A stretch of 8,920 bases of DNA from Candidatus Methylomirabilota bacterium (GCA_016199025.1 JACQHM010000176.1:1-8920), one strand, 5' to 3'. Positions 1 to 6,897 are shown, counted from the stretch's first letter. Notes: a model not told the origin generated them from the letters alone. Program-made: numbers and translations.

Positions 1-1
1 C

Positions 2-619
2 TCAACCTATTCCTTGAACGACGGCAGTTTAAGCCTTGATGCGCCGGTAGAGACCGAACGCTCTGATACGTATATTTACGATCCAAGAACCCCAACCCCG
101 ACGATTGGGGGGCTGAACCTGGGCTCCACCAGCATCCCCGGAGGGCCCTACGATCAACGCCCAGTCGAGGTCACCCTCCTGACGTACACGACCGAGCCGT
201 TAGCCGAGGATGTGGAGGTGACAGGCCCGGTGAGGGCCCTGCTCTATGCCTCCTCCACGGCCCTGGACACCGATTGGGTTGTAAAGCTGTCCGATGTCGA
301 TCCCACCGGGTATTCGCGGCTCTTGACCGAGGGGATCCTCAGGGCAAGGTACAGGGACTCGAAGGAGCACCCAACCCTGCTGGTCCCGGGGAAGGTGTAC
401 CCGTTCACGATTGACCTGTGGGCCGCCAGCAACCTCTTCAAGAAGGGGCACAGGATCCGGATGACGGTTTCGAGCAGCAACTTCCCCAGGTACGACCGAA
501 ACCCCAACACCGGCCACGAGGTCAAGGACGAGAAGGAGATGGTCGTTGCCGTGAACACGATCTACCACGATCCGGATCACCCCTCCCATCTCGTCCTTCC
601 CATCATCCCACGGGGGTAA
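2..619 (+). CDS. CocE/NonD family hydrolase, C-terminal part (5' end outside window)
   Basis: This is the last 205 residues of a CocE/NonD-type alpha/beta hydrolase (family of X-Pro dipeptidyl-peptidases, cocaine esterase and glutaryl-7-ACA acylases). The frame is open to the first base of the window, so the TTG at base 14 is not a real start; the codons before it (S-T-Y-S) continue the protein. What is visible is the C-terminal jelly-roll domain. It shows the family's YDPRTPTPTIGG segment near the start, LLTYTTEPL, VEVTGP, the ALDTDWVVKLSDV strand, GILRARYR, and GHRIRMTVSSSNFPRYDRN near the end. The Ser-Asp-His catalytic triad lies in the N-terminal domain, so activity and substrate cannot be judged. 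It ends with TAA, followed by a small GC hairpin. The family call is safe; the substrate is unknown. Confidence 0.9.
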   Translation, partial: STYSLNDGSLSLDAPVETERSDTYIYDPRTPTPTIGGLNLGSTSIPGGPYDQRPVEVTLLTYTTEPLAEDVEVTGPVRALLYASSTALDTDWVVKLSDVDPTGYSRLLTEGILRARYRDSKEHPTLLVPGKVYPFTIDLWAASNLFKKGHRIRMTVSSSNFPRYDRNPNTGHEVKDEKEMVVAVNTIYHDPDHPSHLVLPIIPRG

Positions 620-643
620 TCGTTTGTGGCTTGCTCCATTGTT

Positions 644-663
644 GCCCCTTTGGGGCTTCTTGT
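644..663 (+). terminator. Possible intrinsic terminator after the hydrolase gene
   Basis: A perfect five-base-pair stem, GCCCC-TTT-GGGGC (644-648 with 652-656), is followed by the T-rich stretch TTCTTGT. It starts 25 bases after the hydrolase stop codon. The stem is short but pure GC. The T tract is broken by C and G, so termination may be weak. Confidence 0.45.
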
Positions 664-672
664 AAAAAGAAC

Positions 673-700
673 TTGACAAGGGGTCCGGAAATGGCATACC
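673..700 (+). promoter_or_regulatory. Possible sigma70-type promoter for the small ORF-mntA-hepT unit
   Basis: A perfect TTGACA (673-678) is followed after 16 bases by CATACC (695-700), which matches TATAAT at three positions. An extended -10 TG (692-693) sits one base upstream of it. It lies just after the putative terminator of the hydrolase gene and about 90 bases before the first ATG of the downstream unit, which is a sensible place for a promoter. The weak -10 box keeps confidence moderate. Confidence 0.4.
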
Positions 701-740
701 CCTGCTTGGAACAATGCAATTCTCCTATTACGGGATGTTC

Positions 741-754
741 GCGAATATCTTCGC
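741..754. repeat. Short inverted repeat in the leader (possible operator)
   Basis: GCGAA (741-745), four bases TATC, then TTCGC (750-754) form a perfect 5+5 inverted repeat. It lies between the putative promoter and the 48-residue ORF. TA operons are often autoregulated through such sites, but a 10-base repeat can occur by chance and neither MntA nor HepT has an obvious DNA-binding domain. Confidence 0.25.
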
Positions 755-787
755 TCATGTATCTCGTAGCCTGAGAAAAAGTCTAAG

Positions 788-934
788 ATGTCCACGCACG
801 ACATCTGCTCCCTCAGCCTCACCCATGGCGAGCGTGATGCCGTGTACAAGGCCGTGATCAACCTGGTGGAGGCGTGGTTGGAGAAGGCAGAGAGTCTGAG
901 AGGTCACCGGTCGGCCGAGGAGTCAGAAGAATGA
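788..934 (+). CDS. Unrecognised 48-residue small protein coupled to mntA
   Basis: A 48-codon ORF begins with ATG at 788 and ends with TGA at 932-934, overlapping the mntA start in an ATGA junction. An in-frame TAG at 767-769 lies upstream, so ATG 788 is the first ATG start available. The protein begins MSTHDICSLSLTHGERDAVY, continues with a probable amphipathic helix KAVINLVEAWLEKAESLRG (about residues 21-39) and ends in an acidic tail, EESEE. No membrane segment or cysteine pair is visible. Third codon positions are mostly G or C, as in real genes. The ribosome binding site is poor (GAGAAAAAG). I do not recognise the family. It may be a small partner of the TA pair, a leader peptide coupling translation, or the tail of a lost gene. 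Confidence 0.4.
   Translation: MSTHDICSLSLTHGERDAVYKAVINLVEAWLEKAESLRGHRSAEESEE
917..922 (+). promoter_or_regulatory. Ribosome binding site that sets the mntA start
   Basis: GAGGAG lies eight bases before ATG 931. The same frame is open upstream to a GTG at 874, but the residues that would be added are unlike the family and overlap the small ORF, so ATG 931 is the preferred start. Confidence 0.75.
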
Positions 935-1236
935 ACAAGAATATTGTGATACCAAAAGACAAGATCGCCGATTTCTGTCGGCGACATCACATCCGTAAGC
1001 TCGCCCTGTTTGGGTCCGTCCTACGAGATGATTTCGGCCCGGAAAGCGATATTGACGTGCTAGTTGAATTCGAGCCCGATGCCAGGGTAGGCTTTTTCAA
1101 GCTCTATGACCTCGAGCAGGAATTCTCTCAAATGTTGGGCGGGCGAAAGGTGGAGATTAACACACCTAAGTCTCTGAGCAAGTATTTCCGCGATCAAGTT
1201 CTGGCACAAGCAGAGGTCCTGTATGTCCAGACATGA
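931..1236 (+). CDS. mntA: MntA-type minimal nucleotidyltransferase antitoxin
   Basis: A 101-residue MNT-fold protein and the antitoxin of a type VII MntA/HepT pair. Characterised MntA proteins transfer AMP from ATP onto a tyrosine of the HEPN toxin and so silence it. The nucleotidyltransferase motif GSX10DXD is complete: G28-S29, then D40-I41-D42, inside LALFGSV...ESDIDVLVEF. The third acidic position appears to be E75 (GRKVEIN), where many relatives have Asp. Length matches the family's usual ~100 residues. Start ATG 931 has a good GAGGAG site and overlaps the upstream small ORF by four bases. The 3' end overlaps hepT by 14 bases, implying translational coupling. Its base composition is less GC-rich than the liv genes, which fits horizontal transfer. 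The family is certain; antitoxin function is inferred from the pairing. Confidence 0.92.
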   Translation: MNKNIVIPKDKIADFCRRHHIRKLALFGSVLRDDFGPESDIDVLVEFEPDARVGFFKLYDLEQEFSQMLGGRKVEINTPKSLSKYFRDQVLAQAEVLYVQT

Positions 1237-1570
1237 TCCGTTCGTACGTCTGCATCACATGCTGGACTACGCTCGGGAAGCTGTTGCAATGGCTCAGGGC
1301 AAAACCGCTACAGAGCTAAGCGAAAATCGGCAAATGGGTTTGGCACTCACCCACTTGGTTGAACTCATCGGCGAAGCCGCCAGCCAGGTCCCACGCGAGG
1401 TTCAGGCCCGATATCCTCACACACCATGGTCTAAAATCATCAGCATGCGTAACAGGCTTATCCATGGCTATGATTACGTGGACCACGACATCCTTTGGGA
1501 TACCATCACCCATGACCTGCCCCCGCTTATTGCCGAGCTGGAAAAGATCATCCCTCCAGAGGAGAGCTGA
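1223..1570 (+). CDS. hepT: HepT-type HEPN-domain ribonuclease toxin (DUF86)
   Basis: A 115-residue HEPN-family protein, partner of the preceding nucleotidyltransferase. HepT toxins are dimeric all-alpha RNases whose activity depends on an RX4HXY motif. Here it is R76-N-R-L-I-H81-G-Y83 within SMRNRLIHGYDYVD, complete and followed by the usual DHDILWDTI helix. Y83 is the residue expected to be AMPylated by MntA. The N-terminal half (LHHMLDYAREAV; LALTHLVELIGEAA) forms the other helices of the fold. The gene overlaps mntA by 14 bases. Its TGA shares a base with the ATG of the truncated helicase ORF (TGATG). All key residues are present, so the toxin may be functional. Its RNA target cannot be read from sequence. 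Confidence 0.92.
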   Translation: MSRHDPFVRLHHMLDYAREAVAMAQGKTATELSENRQMGLALTHLVELIGEAASQVPREVQARYPHTPWSKIISMRNRLIHGYDYVDHDILWDTITHDLPPLIAELEKIIPPEES

Positions 1571-1803
1571 TGCCACCCTACAACATCATCATCGATACCC
1601 GCCACGAGAAATTGGTAGACCACAGTAACCGTATCCTGGCCTCTACCGAGAGGGCGAGGTTCGCGGTGGGCTATTTCTTTCTTTCGGCTCTGGAGAGCAT
1701 CGACGAGCGACTGGCCAGAGTCAAGGAGTTGCGCCTGCTTATCGGCAACACCACCAACCGCGAGACTCTGGAGCAACTGGCCGAGGGCTGCCGCCGGGCT
1801 TAA
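1570..1803 (+). pseudogene. Truncated PLD-domain/SNF2-type helicase, N-terminal fragment
   Basis: A 77-codon ORF beginning MPPYNIIIDTRHEKLVDHSN and including FAVGYFFLSALESIDERL and KELRLLIGNTTNRETLEQLAEG. This matches the first ~80 residues of large helicase-related proteins with an N-terminal phospholipase D-like domain. Such proteins are often roughly 1000 residues long and common in defence and mobile islands. The fragment stops at TAA 1801-1803 right after the AEGCRR segment, before any HKD nuclease or helicase motif. The following 100 bases show no convincing continuation in another frame before the convergent livM. The ATG shares one base with the hepT stop, so it was the third or fourth gene of this unit. 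The break coincides with a 10-base palindrome at 1797-1806. It is probably non-functional, though a short PLD-N-like peptide could still be made. Confidence 0.75.
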
Positions 1804-1821
1804 GCCTGAGACTTGAAGACT

Positions 1822-1843
1822 CACCGATCCCAAAGATCGTGTG
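1822..1843. other. Hairpin between the helicase fragment and livM
   Basis: CACCGATC (1822-1829) pairs with GATCG plus GTG (1835-1839, 1841-1843), with T1840 bulged and the five-base loop CCAAA. It lies between convergent genes, where a terminator is expected. Neither strand has a T tract after it, so a Rho-independent terminator is not supported. The rest of 1804-1902 shows nothing recognisable. Confidence 0.3.
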
Positions 1844-1902
1844 CAGTAAAGGATTTGTGTGAGAAGACGCCATTCGAGCGCCTACCACAGGCCCTCTTCA
1901 TC

Positions 1903-2910
1903 CTATTGGCCCACCGGCGGCCCTGGCTCCACAAGAGAGAGCGTCTCCTCCTCAAGCGTCGAGGTCTCCGGTTCGCGGCGACCTACCCTGTTTCCTTCGA
2001 AGAGACCCCGGGGGCGGAAGATCATCAGGACAATCAGCATGAGGCCGTAGGCCAGCATCCGGTAGCGGTGGAACCCGCGGAAGATCTCTGGGAGGGCCAC
2101 GAGGAGGGTTGCCCCCACAACGACGCCGGCCAGGTTCCCCACCCCCCCCAGGATGACCATCGCCAGGATGTTGATCGACTCGTAGAAGAGGAAGTTGTCC
2201 GGGAAGACCGAGCGCTGCCACGAAGCGAGGAGCCCTCCCCCGATCCCGGCAAAGGAGGCCCCCACCGCGAACGCCTGGAGCTTCGCCTTTGTGGTGTTGA
2301 TCCCCATCACCCGCGCCGCCACTTCATCCTCCCGGATGGCCTGCCAGGCCCACCCGATCCTGGAATGGGCCAGCCTTGTCGAGATCAGGAGCGCCAGGAG
2401 GAGGAAGGCGAGGAAGAGGTAGTAGTACTCGTGGTTCCGGCTGAAGGTCAGGGAGCCCAGGCGGGGAGGATCAATCCCCAGGATGCCGTTCACCCCGTTT
2501 GTGATGTTGACGGGCCGGTCGCCGTTGATGAGCAAGAGGTACACGATCTCGCCGAACCCCAGCGTGACGATGGCGAGATAATCCCCCCGGAGCCGGAGGG
2601 TCGGCGCACCCAGGAGGATGCCAGAGACCGCAGCGATGGCTACCGTGAGGGGTAACGCGACCCAGAACGAGAGATGGAGAGCGAAGTGGGGTGAGGCGAG
2701 GAAGGCGTAGATGTAGGAGCCGATCCCGTAGAAAGCCACATAGCCCAGATCGAGCAGGCCAGCGAACCCTACGACAACGTTCAAGCCCAGGGCCAGGGTG
2801 GTGTAGAGGCAGATCCGGGTCAGCACCCCGATCCAGTAGTCGTTGGGCACAAGGTGCGGGGCTGCCAGGGTGAGAAGGAAGAGAGCTGTTCTCTGCATCC
2901 ACAGGCTCAT
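1903..2910 (-). CDS. livM: Branched-chain amino acid ABC transporter permease LivM
   Basis: A 335-residue inner-membrane permease that pairs with LivH to form the translocation path of a HAAT-family importer. Several hydrophobic helices are visible: about 7-22, 26-50, 56-74, 83-103, 112-130, 163-180, 211-230, 247-275 and 285-300. Family signatures include NVVVGFAGLLDLG (44-56), LRGDYLAIVTLGFGEI (107-122), the cytoplasmic coupling loop SRIGWAWQAIREDEVAARVMGIN (183-205, also called EAA-like), and MVILGGVGNLAGVVVGA (251-267). I chose ATG 2910 over the in-frame ATG 2922. It overlaps the livH stop as ATGA and has GGGAG just upstream, while 2922 has no ribosome binding site. The tail after residue 303 is charged and poorly conserved. 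It is the last gene of the operon. The call is secure; the exact substrate (Leu/Ile/Val, another amino acid, an amide or urea) is not. Confidence 0.94.
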   Translation of the reverse strand: MSLWMQRTALFLLTLAAPHLVPNDYWIGVLTRICLYTTLALGLNVVVGFAGLLDLGYVAFYGIGSYIYAFLASPHFALHLSFWVALPLTVAIAAVSGILLGAPTLRLRGDYLAIVTLGFGEIVYLLLINGDRPVNITNGVNGILGIDPPRLGSLTFSRNHEYYYLFLAFLLLALLISTRLAHSRIGWAWQAIREDEVAARVMGINTTKAKLQAFAVGASFAGIGGGLLASWQRSVFPDNFLFYESINILAMVILGGVGNLAGVVVGATLLVALPEIFRGFHRYRMLAYGLMLIVLMIFRPRGLFEGNRVGRREPETSTLEEETLSLVEPGPPVGQ

Positions 2911-3845
2911 AGCTTCTCCCATTCGGACAGGCGCTCGCCGAGGAGGCCGGTGGGGCGGAAGATGAGGGTGAGGATGAGGATCGCGAAGGTGATCACGTCT
3001 CGATAGGCTGGGTTCATGAACGTCACCGCCAGGCTCTCGGCGATCCCCAGAACGAGGCCTCCCAGCATGGCCCCCCGGATGTTCCCGATCCCTCCCAGGA
3101 CGGCGGCCGTAAAAGCCTTGAGGCCGGCCGAATACCCCATGAAGAAGTCAATCTGGGTGTAGTAGAGCCCGACCAGAACGCCCGCCGCACCGCCCAGGGA
3201 GGAACCCAAAAAGAAGGTCGCGGCGATGACCCGCCAAACCTTGACCCCGACGATCTCGGCCATCTCGCGGTCCTCGGCCACCGCCCGCATCGCCCGCCCG
3301 AGGGTGGTATGCTGGACCAGGTAGTGGAGGCCGAACATCAGAAGGGTGGAGGTTAAGGTGATGACAATCAGCAGGGCGGAAATATTGACGCCGGCGACCT
3401 GGAGACGCCAACTGGGCGGGAAGAGGAGACTCGTCATGTAGACCTTCATCCTGGCCCCCTGGGTGAGCATCACCAGGTTCTGGAGGAAGATAGAGGCTCC
3501 TACCGCGCTGATCAGCGGGCCGAGGCGGGTCGCACCCCGCTTGTACAGGGGGCGATAGGCAAAGAACTCTAAAGAGAGCCCCACCAGACCTGCCCCGATC
3601 ATCCCCTGGAGGAGGAGGAGCGGCAGGACCCAGAGGGGGTGAAGGGAGCTGAGTTGGGCGGAGAGGAGCCACGTCAACAATCCCCACCCCAGGTAAGCCC
3701 CGATCATGAAAACCTCGCCGTGGGCGAAGTTGATCATGAAGAGGATGCCGTAGACCAGGGTGTACCCCAGGGCGATCAAGCTGTACACCGTTCCCAGGGC
3801 GATGCCAAAGACCAGTTGCTGCGGGAGAATCGCGAAGCTGTCCAC
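2907..3845 (-). CDS. livH: Branched-chain amino acid ABC transporter permease LivH
   Basis: A 312-residue permease of the HAAT family, partner of LivM. It starts with GTG at 3845 (protein MDSFAILPQQLVFGIALGTV), preceded by GTAGGGGTC as ribosome binding site. The stretch GYTLVYGILFMINFAHGEVF (27-46) is the hallmark of LivH. The coupling loop TLGRAMRAVAEDREMAEIVG (181-200) contacts the ATPases, and LKAFTAAVLGGIGNIRGAMLGG (242-263) is the conserved late helix pair. Strongly hydrophobic helices alternate through the whole length, which is close to the family's usual ~300 residues. The gene begins 12 bases after livF ends and overlaps livM by four bases, so the two permeases are translationally coupled. 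Confidence 0.95.
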   Translation of the reverse strand: MDSFAILPQQLVFGIALGTVYSLIALGYTLVYGILFMINFAHGEVFMIGAYLGWGLLTWLLSAQLSSLHPLWVLPLLLLQGMIGAGLVGLSLEFFAYRPLYKRGATRLGPLISAVGASIFLQNLVMLTQGARMKVYMTSLLFPPSWRLQVAGVNISALLIVITLTSTLLMFGLHYLVQHTTLGRAMRAVAEDREMAEIVGVKVWRVIAATFFLGSSLGGAAGVLVGLYYTQIDFFMGYSAGLKAFTAAVLGGIGNIRGAMLGGLVLGIAESLAVTFMNPAYRDVITFAILILTLIFRPTGLLGERLSEWEKL

Positions 3846-3857
3846 GACCCCTACACC

Positions 3858-4563
<706 letters not shown>

Positions 4564-4571
<8 letters not shown>

Positions 4572-5355
4572 GCTTCGCCCGTCGCCCCAGGTACGCCTCG
4601 ATGACTGACGGATGGTTCCTGACCTCCTCGAAGCTCCCCTCGGCGATCTTGATCCCATGATCCAGGGCCACTACCTGGTCACAGATCCCCCGGACCACCG
4701 TCATGTCGTGCTCGATCAGGACGATCGTGATCCCCTGTTCCCGGATACTTAAGATATCCCGCATCAGCTCCCTTGTCTCGGTCGGATTCATCCCTGCCGC
4801 CGGCTCGTCCAGGAGGAGGAGAAGCGGATCAGCGGCCAAAGCCCTGGCGATCTCCAGGCGCCGGCGGTTCGCGTAGGAGAGGGTCCAGGCGGGGTCCTGG
4901 GCCCGGGGCAGGAGACGCTCGCCGAAGAGCGCGAGAAGCCGGGTTGCCTTTTCCTGGACCACCTTTTGCTCCCGGCGGGTCGCCGGTGTCCGGAGGATCG
5001 AGCCAAAGAGCCCTGAGCAGGTCCGGCAGTGGGCGCCGACCAGGACGTTCTGGAGGACGGTCATCTGGTTGAAGAGGCGCTGGCGCTGAAATGTGCGGGC
5101 GATGCCTAATGCGGTGATCCGGTGAGGGGGGAGGGCCGTCAGCACCTCCCGTCGTTCGCCGAACATGACGGTTCCCGAGGCGGCCTTGAGGATCCCGGTT
5201 ACGACGTGAAAGAAGGTCGTCTTCCCGGAGCCGTTCGGCCCGATCAGGCCAACGATCTCACCGTGACGGACCAGGAAATCGAAGCGGTCCAGGGCCTTCA
5301 GGCCGCCGAACCGTTTGCTGAGGTTCTTCGTTTCCAGAAGGATCGTCCCAGCCAT
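4564..5355 (-). CDS. livG: Branched-chain amino acid ABC transporter ATP-binding protein LivG
   Basis: A 263-residue ATPase subunit that forms a heterodimer with LivF. Walker A is GPNGSGKTT (39-47), the Q-loop residue is Q90 in ARTFQ, Walker B is LLLLDEP (179-185), and the H-loop is IEHDM (214-218) with H216. As in LivG generally, the signature motif is not LSGGQ; here it is LSYANRRRLEIARAL (159-173), with ANR where relatives usually have GQQ or GNQ. The C-terminal segment GSFEEVRNHPSVIEAYLG (240-257) is typical of LivG. Start ATG 5355 has AGGTGA four bases upstream and lies eight bases after the livJ stop, so it is read from the livJ promoter. Confidence 0.95.
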
Positions 5356-5363
5356 CCCCTCAC

Positions 5364-6512
5364 CTACTTCACGACGATGGTCTTCACCTGCTGGAAGGCG
5401 CCCCCCTTCACCTGATAGACAAAGATGACCCCTCCCGCCACATCCCCTTTCCTGTCGAAGGTAATCGGCACACCCAGGACGCCTCTGTAATTGTTGGTCG
5501 CCCGCACCGCCCGGCTGATGGCCGCCCGGTCCGGCTTTCCGACCCGCTTCACCGCCTCCAGGATGATGTTCGCCGCCTCATAGGCCAGCGGCCCGTACGA
5601 GCTTAAAGGGCCGTATTCGGCCTCGAAGGCCTTGACGAAGGCTTGGGCGGCCGGGAGCTCCCGCATATCAGGGGCCAGGAAGGTGACGTAGTTCCCCTCG
5701 GCTGCTCCTCCCGACGCCTGGATGTAGTCAACGGGTTCGAACTGCCCGTCGGGGCCGATCATCCGCGCCTTCAGCCCAACGTCCGGGAGCTGCTTGGCCA
5801 TGAGGGCGGCCTCCGGCGCCCAGAGGCTTGCGTAGATCACCTGGACATCCTTGGGGATGGTGCCAAGGACCGCGCGAAGATCCTTCTCGCCTGCCCGGAT
5901 GACGTAGCGGAGGGTGGTAGCCCCCAGCTTCCTGGCCTGCTTTTCAAATTCGTCCGCCGCCCCCCGGGGGCCGGTGGTCCCGTCATCAAAGATGGCGATC
6001 TTCCTCGCCCTGAGCTCGTTGACCGCAAAGATGGCCGCCGCCGGCCCCTGGGCGTCATCCCGGGCGCATACCCGGTTGACCACCTTCAAGCCCCGGTCCG
6101 TAACCTTAGGGTTGGTGCAGCCAGGGCTGATCATGACCAGGTTGGCCCGCTCGAAGATATCGGAGGCCGGGATGCAGGTCACGCTGGTGATCCCGTAGAC
6201 GACCCCCATCACCGATGGATCGGCGACGATCTTCTCCGCGGCGCTCACCCCCACCTGCGGATTCCCTTGATCGTCGGCCTCCAGTACCTCGATCCTTCGT
6301 CCCAAGATCCCCCCTCGCTTGCTCCACTCTTCCGCCGCCAGCTTCACCGCGTTGGCCACCTCTTGACCCTGCTTGGCCAAAGGGCCGGTAAGCGGTGCCC
6401 CCACGGCCAGCTTGAGTGGCGTTCCCTGGGCCAAGGCGCCTCCACCTCCCAGGGTCAGCATGACGAGCATGAGAAGACTCGTAAGTGCAACCCTCCACCA
6501 TCGGGTCCACAT
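5364..6512 (-). CDS. livJ: Periplasmic amino acid-binding protein of the liv operon (LivJ/LivK-like)
   Basis: A 382-residue type I periplasmic binding protein that delivers ligand to LivHM. It begins MWTRWWRVALTSLLMLVMLT, a basic tip and a long hydrophobic stretch ending GALA-Q, so signal peptidase I should cut after A28. There is no lipobox cysteine. The mature part opens LKLAVGAPLTGPLAKQGQEV (33-52), followed by AEKIVADPSVMGVVYG (92-107), the ligand-region segment ASDIFERANLVMISPGCTNP (116-135), and GPLAYEAANIILEAVKRVGK (307-326). Three cysteines (113, 132, 149) occur in the mature lobe, more than usual. The frame is open to an ATG at 6566, but ATG 6512 has the strong AGGAGG site and starts the signal peptide exactly. 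It is the first gene of the five-gene operon. Ligand is uncertain: Leu/Ile/Val or another amino acid or amide. Confidence 0.93.
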   Translation of the reverse strand: MWTRWWRVALTSLLMLVMLTLGGGGALAQGTPLKLAVGAPLTGPLAKQGQEVANAVKLAAEEWSKRGGILGRRIEVLEADDQGNPQVGVSAAEKIVADPSVMGVVYGITSVTCIPASDIFERANLVMISPGCTNPKVTDRGLKVVNRVCARDDAQGPAAAIFAVNELRARKIAIFDDGTTGPRGAADEFEKQARKLGATTLRYVIRAGEKDLRAVLGTIPKDVQVIYASLWAPEAALMAKQLPDVGLKARMIGPDGQFEPVDYIQASGGAAEGNYVTFLAPDMRELPAAQAFVKAFEAEYGPLSSYGPLAYEAANIILEAVKRVGKPDRAAISRAVRATNNYRGVLGVPITFDRKGDVAGGVIFVYQVKGGAFQQVKTIVVK

Positions 6513-6514
6513 GA

Positions 6515-6527
6515 CTCCTCCCCTCCT
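6515..6527 (-). promoter_or_regulatory. Strong ribosome binding site of livJ
   Basis: On the minus strand AGGAGGGGAGGAG ends two bases before ATG 6512. The first AGGAGG (6527-6522) has the ideal nine-base spacing. This decides the start against the longer frame from 6566. Confidence 0.85.
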
Positions 6528-6542
6528 GATGTGAGAGACAGG

Positions 6543-6607
6543 GCGTAAATGGGTATAGGGGTTCACGCGAATAATCTCCCTTTACCCTAACGGGAATGTT
6601 CTGTCAA
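6543..6607 (-). promoter_or_regulatory. Possible livJ operon promoter and leader hairpin
   Basis: On the minus strand a perfect TTGACA (6607-6602) is followed after 17 bases by TAAAGG (6584-6579), a weak -10 box. The leader would be about 60 bases. Within it GCGTGAA (6568-6562) can pair with TTTACGC (6549-6543), including one G-U pair, around a 12-base loop. No T run follows, so this is not a classical attenuator. The spacing fits, but the -10 box is poor and no regulator site is recognised. Confidence 0.35.
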
Positions 6608-6629
6608 CTGCTTTCGAGACAGCAGGGCG

Positions 6630-6892
6630 ATGTATGTCCTTGCAATCAGGGCCAGGAGCCATGAGAGATCGGGAAAGCTCAGGGCAGAGGCGAAAGCCGT
6701 GTTAGAGGCAGCTCAAGAGCCCCTCATGCTGGTCGGGCACCTGCCGCACCTGAGCCGGCTCACCTCGGCCCTCCTCGTGGGCGATCCAGAAAGAGAAGTG
6801 ATCCGCTTCCGGATGGGGGCGATCGTCTGCCTCTCAAAAACCGCGGGGGGGGGGTAGTGAGGTGGATCCTGACCCCGGAACTTGTGGGGTGA
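6630..6892 (+). pseudogene. Decayed SixA-like phosphohistidine phosphatase (5' truncated, frameshifted)
   Basis: The frame from ATG 6630 contains EPLMLVGHLPHLSRLTSALL and GDPEREVIRFRMGAIVCL, the C-terminal half of SixA-like histidine phosphatases. LVGH holds the second conserved His of the fold. The N-terminal catalytic RHG motif is absent, and the frame is closed by TAA at 6588-6590. The opening RSGKLRAEAKAVLEAAQ looks like the family's S-GKLRA helix joined directly to a later helix, as if an internal block had been deleted. At 6845-6854 a run of ten G leads into TAG (6855-6857). Reading on in the frame one base back gives VVRWILTPELVG and then TGA (6890-6892), exactly the family's C-terminus. 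One extra G, or a -1 slip, restores the tail. Without RHG it cannot be an active phosphatase. Confidence 0.75.
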
Positions 6893-6897
6893 CAAAC

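Noticed and set aside
577..861. Minus-strand ORF of 94 codons between the hydrolase and mntA
   Set aside because: It overlaps the end of the hydrolase and most of the small plus-strand ORF, and its protein resembles nothing. The plus-strand reading has better gene context.
1822..1843. Hairpin considered as the livM terminator
   Set aside because: There is no T tract on either strand after the stem, so I list it only as a hairpin.
1813..2655. Long plus-strand ORF of 280 codons antisense to livM
   Set aside because: Its product is low-complexity (rich in His, Pro, Glu, Gly, Arg), has no ribosome binding site and mirrors the GC-rich livM codons. It is a shadow frame.
5643..6548. Plus-strand ORF of 301 codons antisense to livJ
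   Set aside because: It lies opposite an unmistakable binding protein and its composition is typical of antisense of GC-rich coding DNA.
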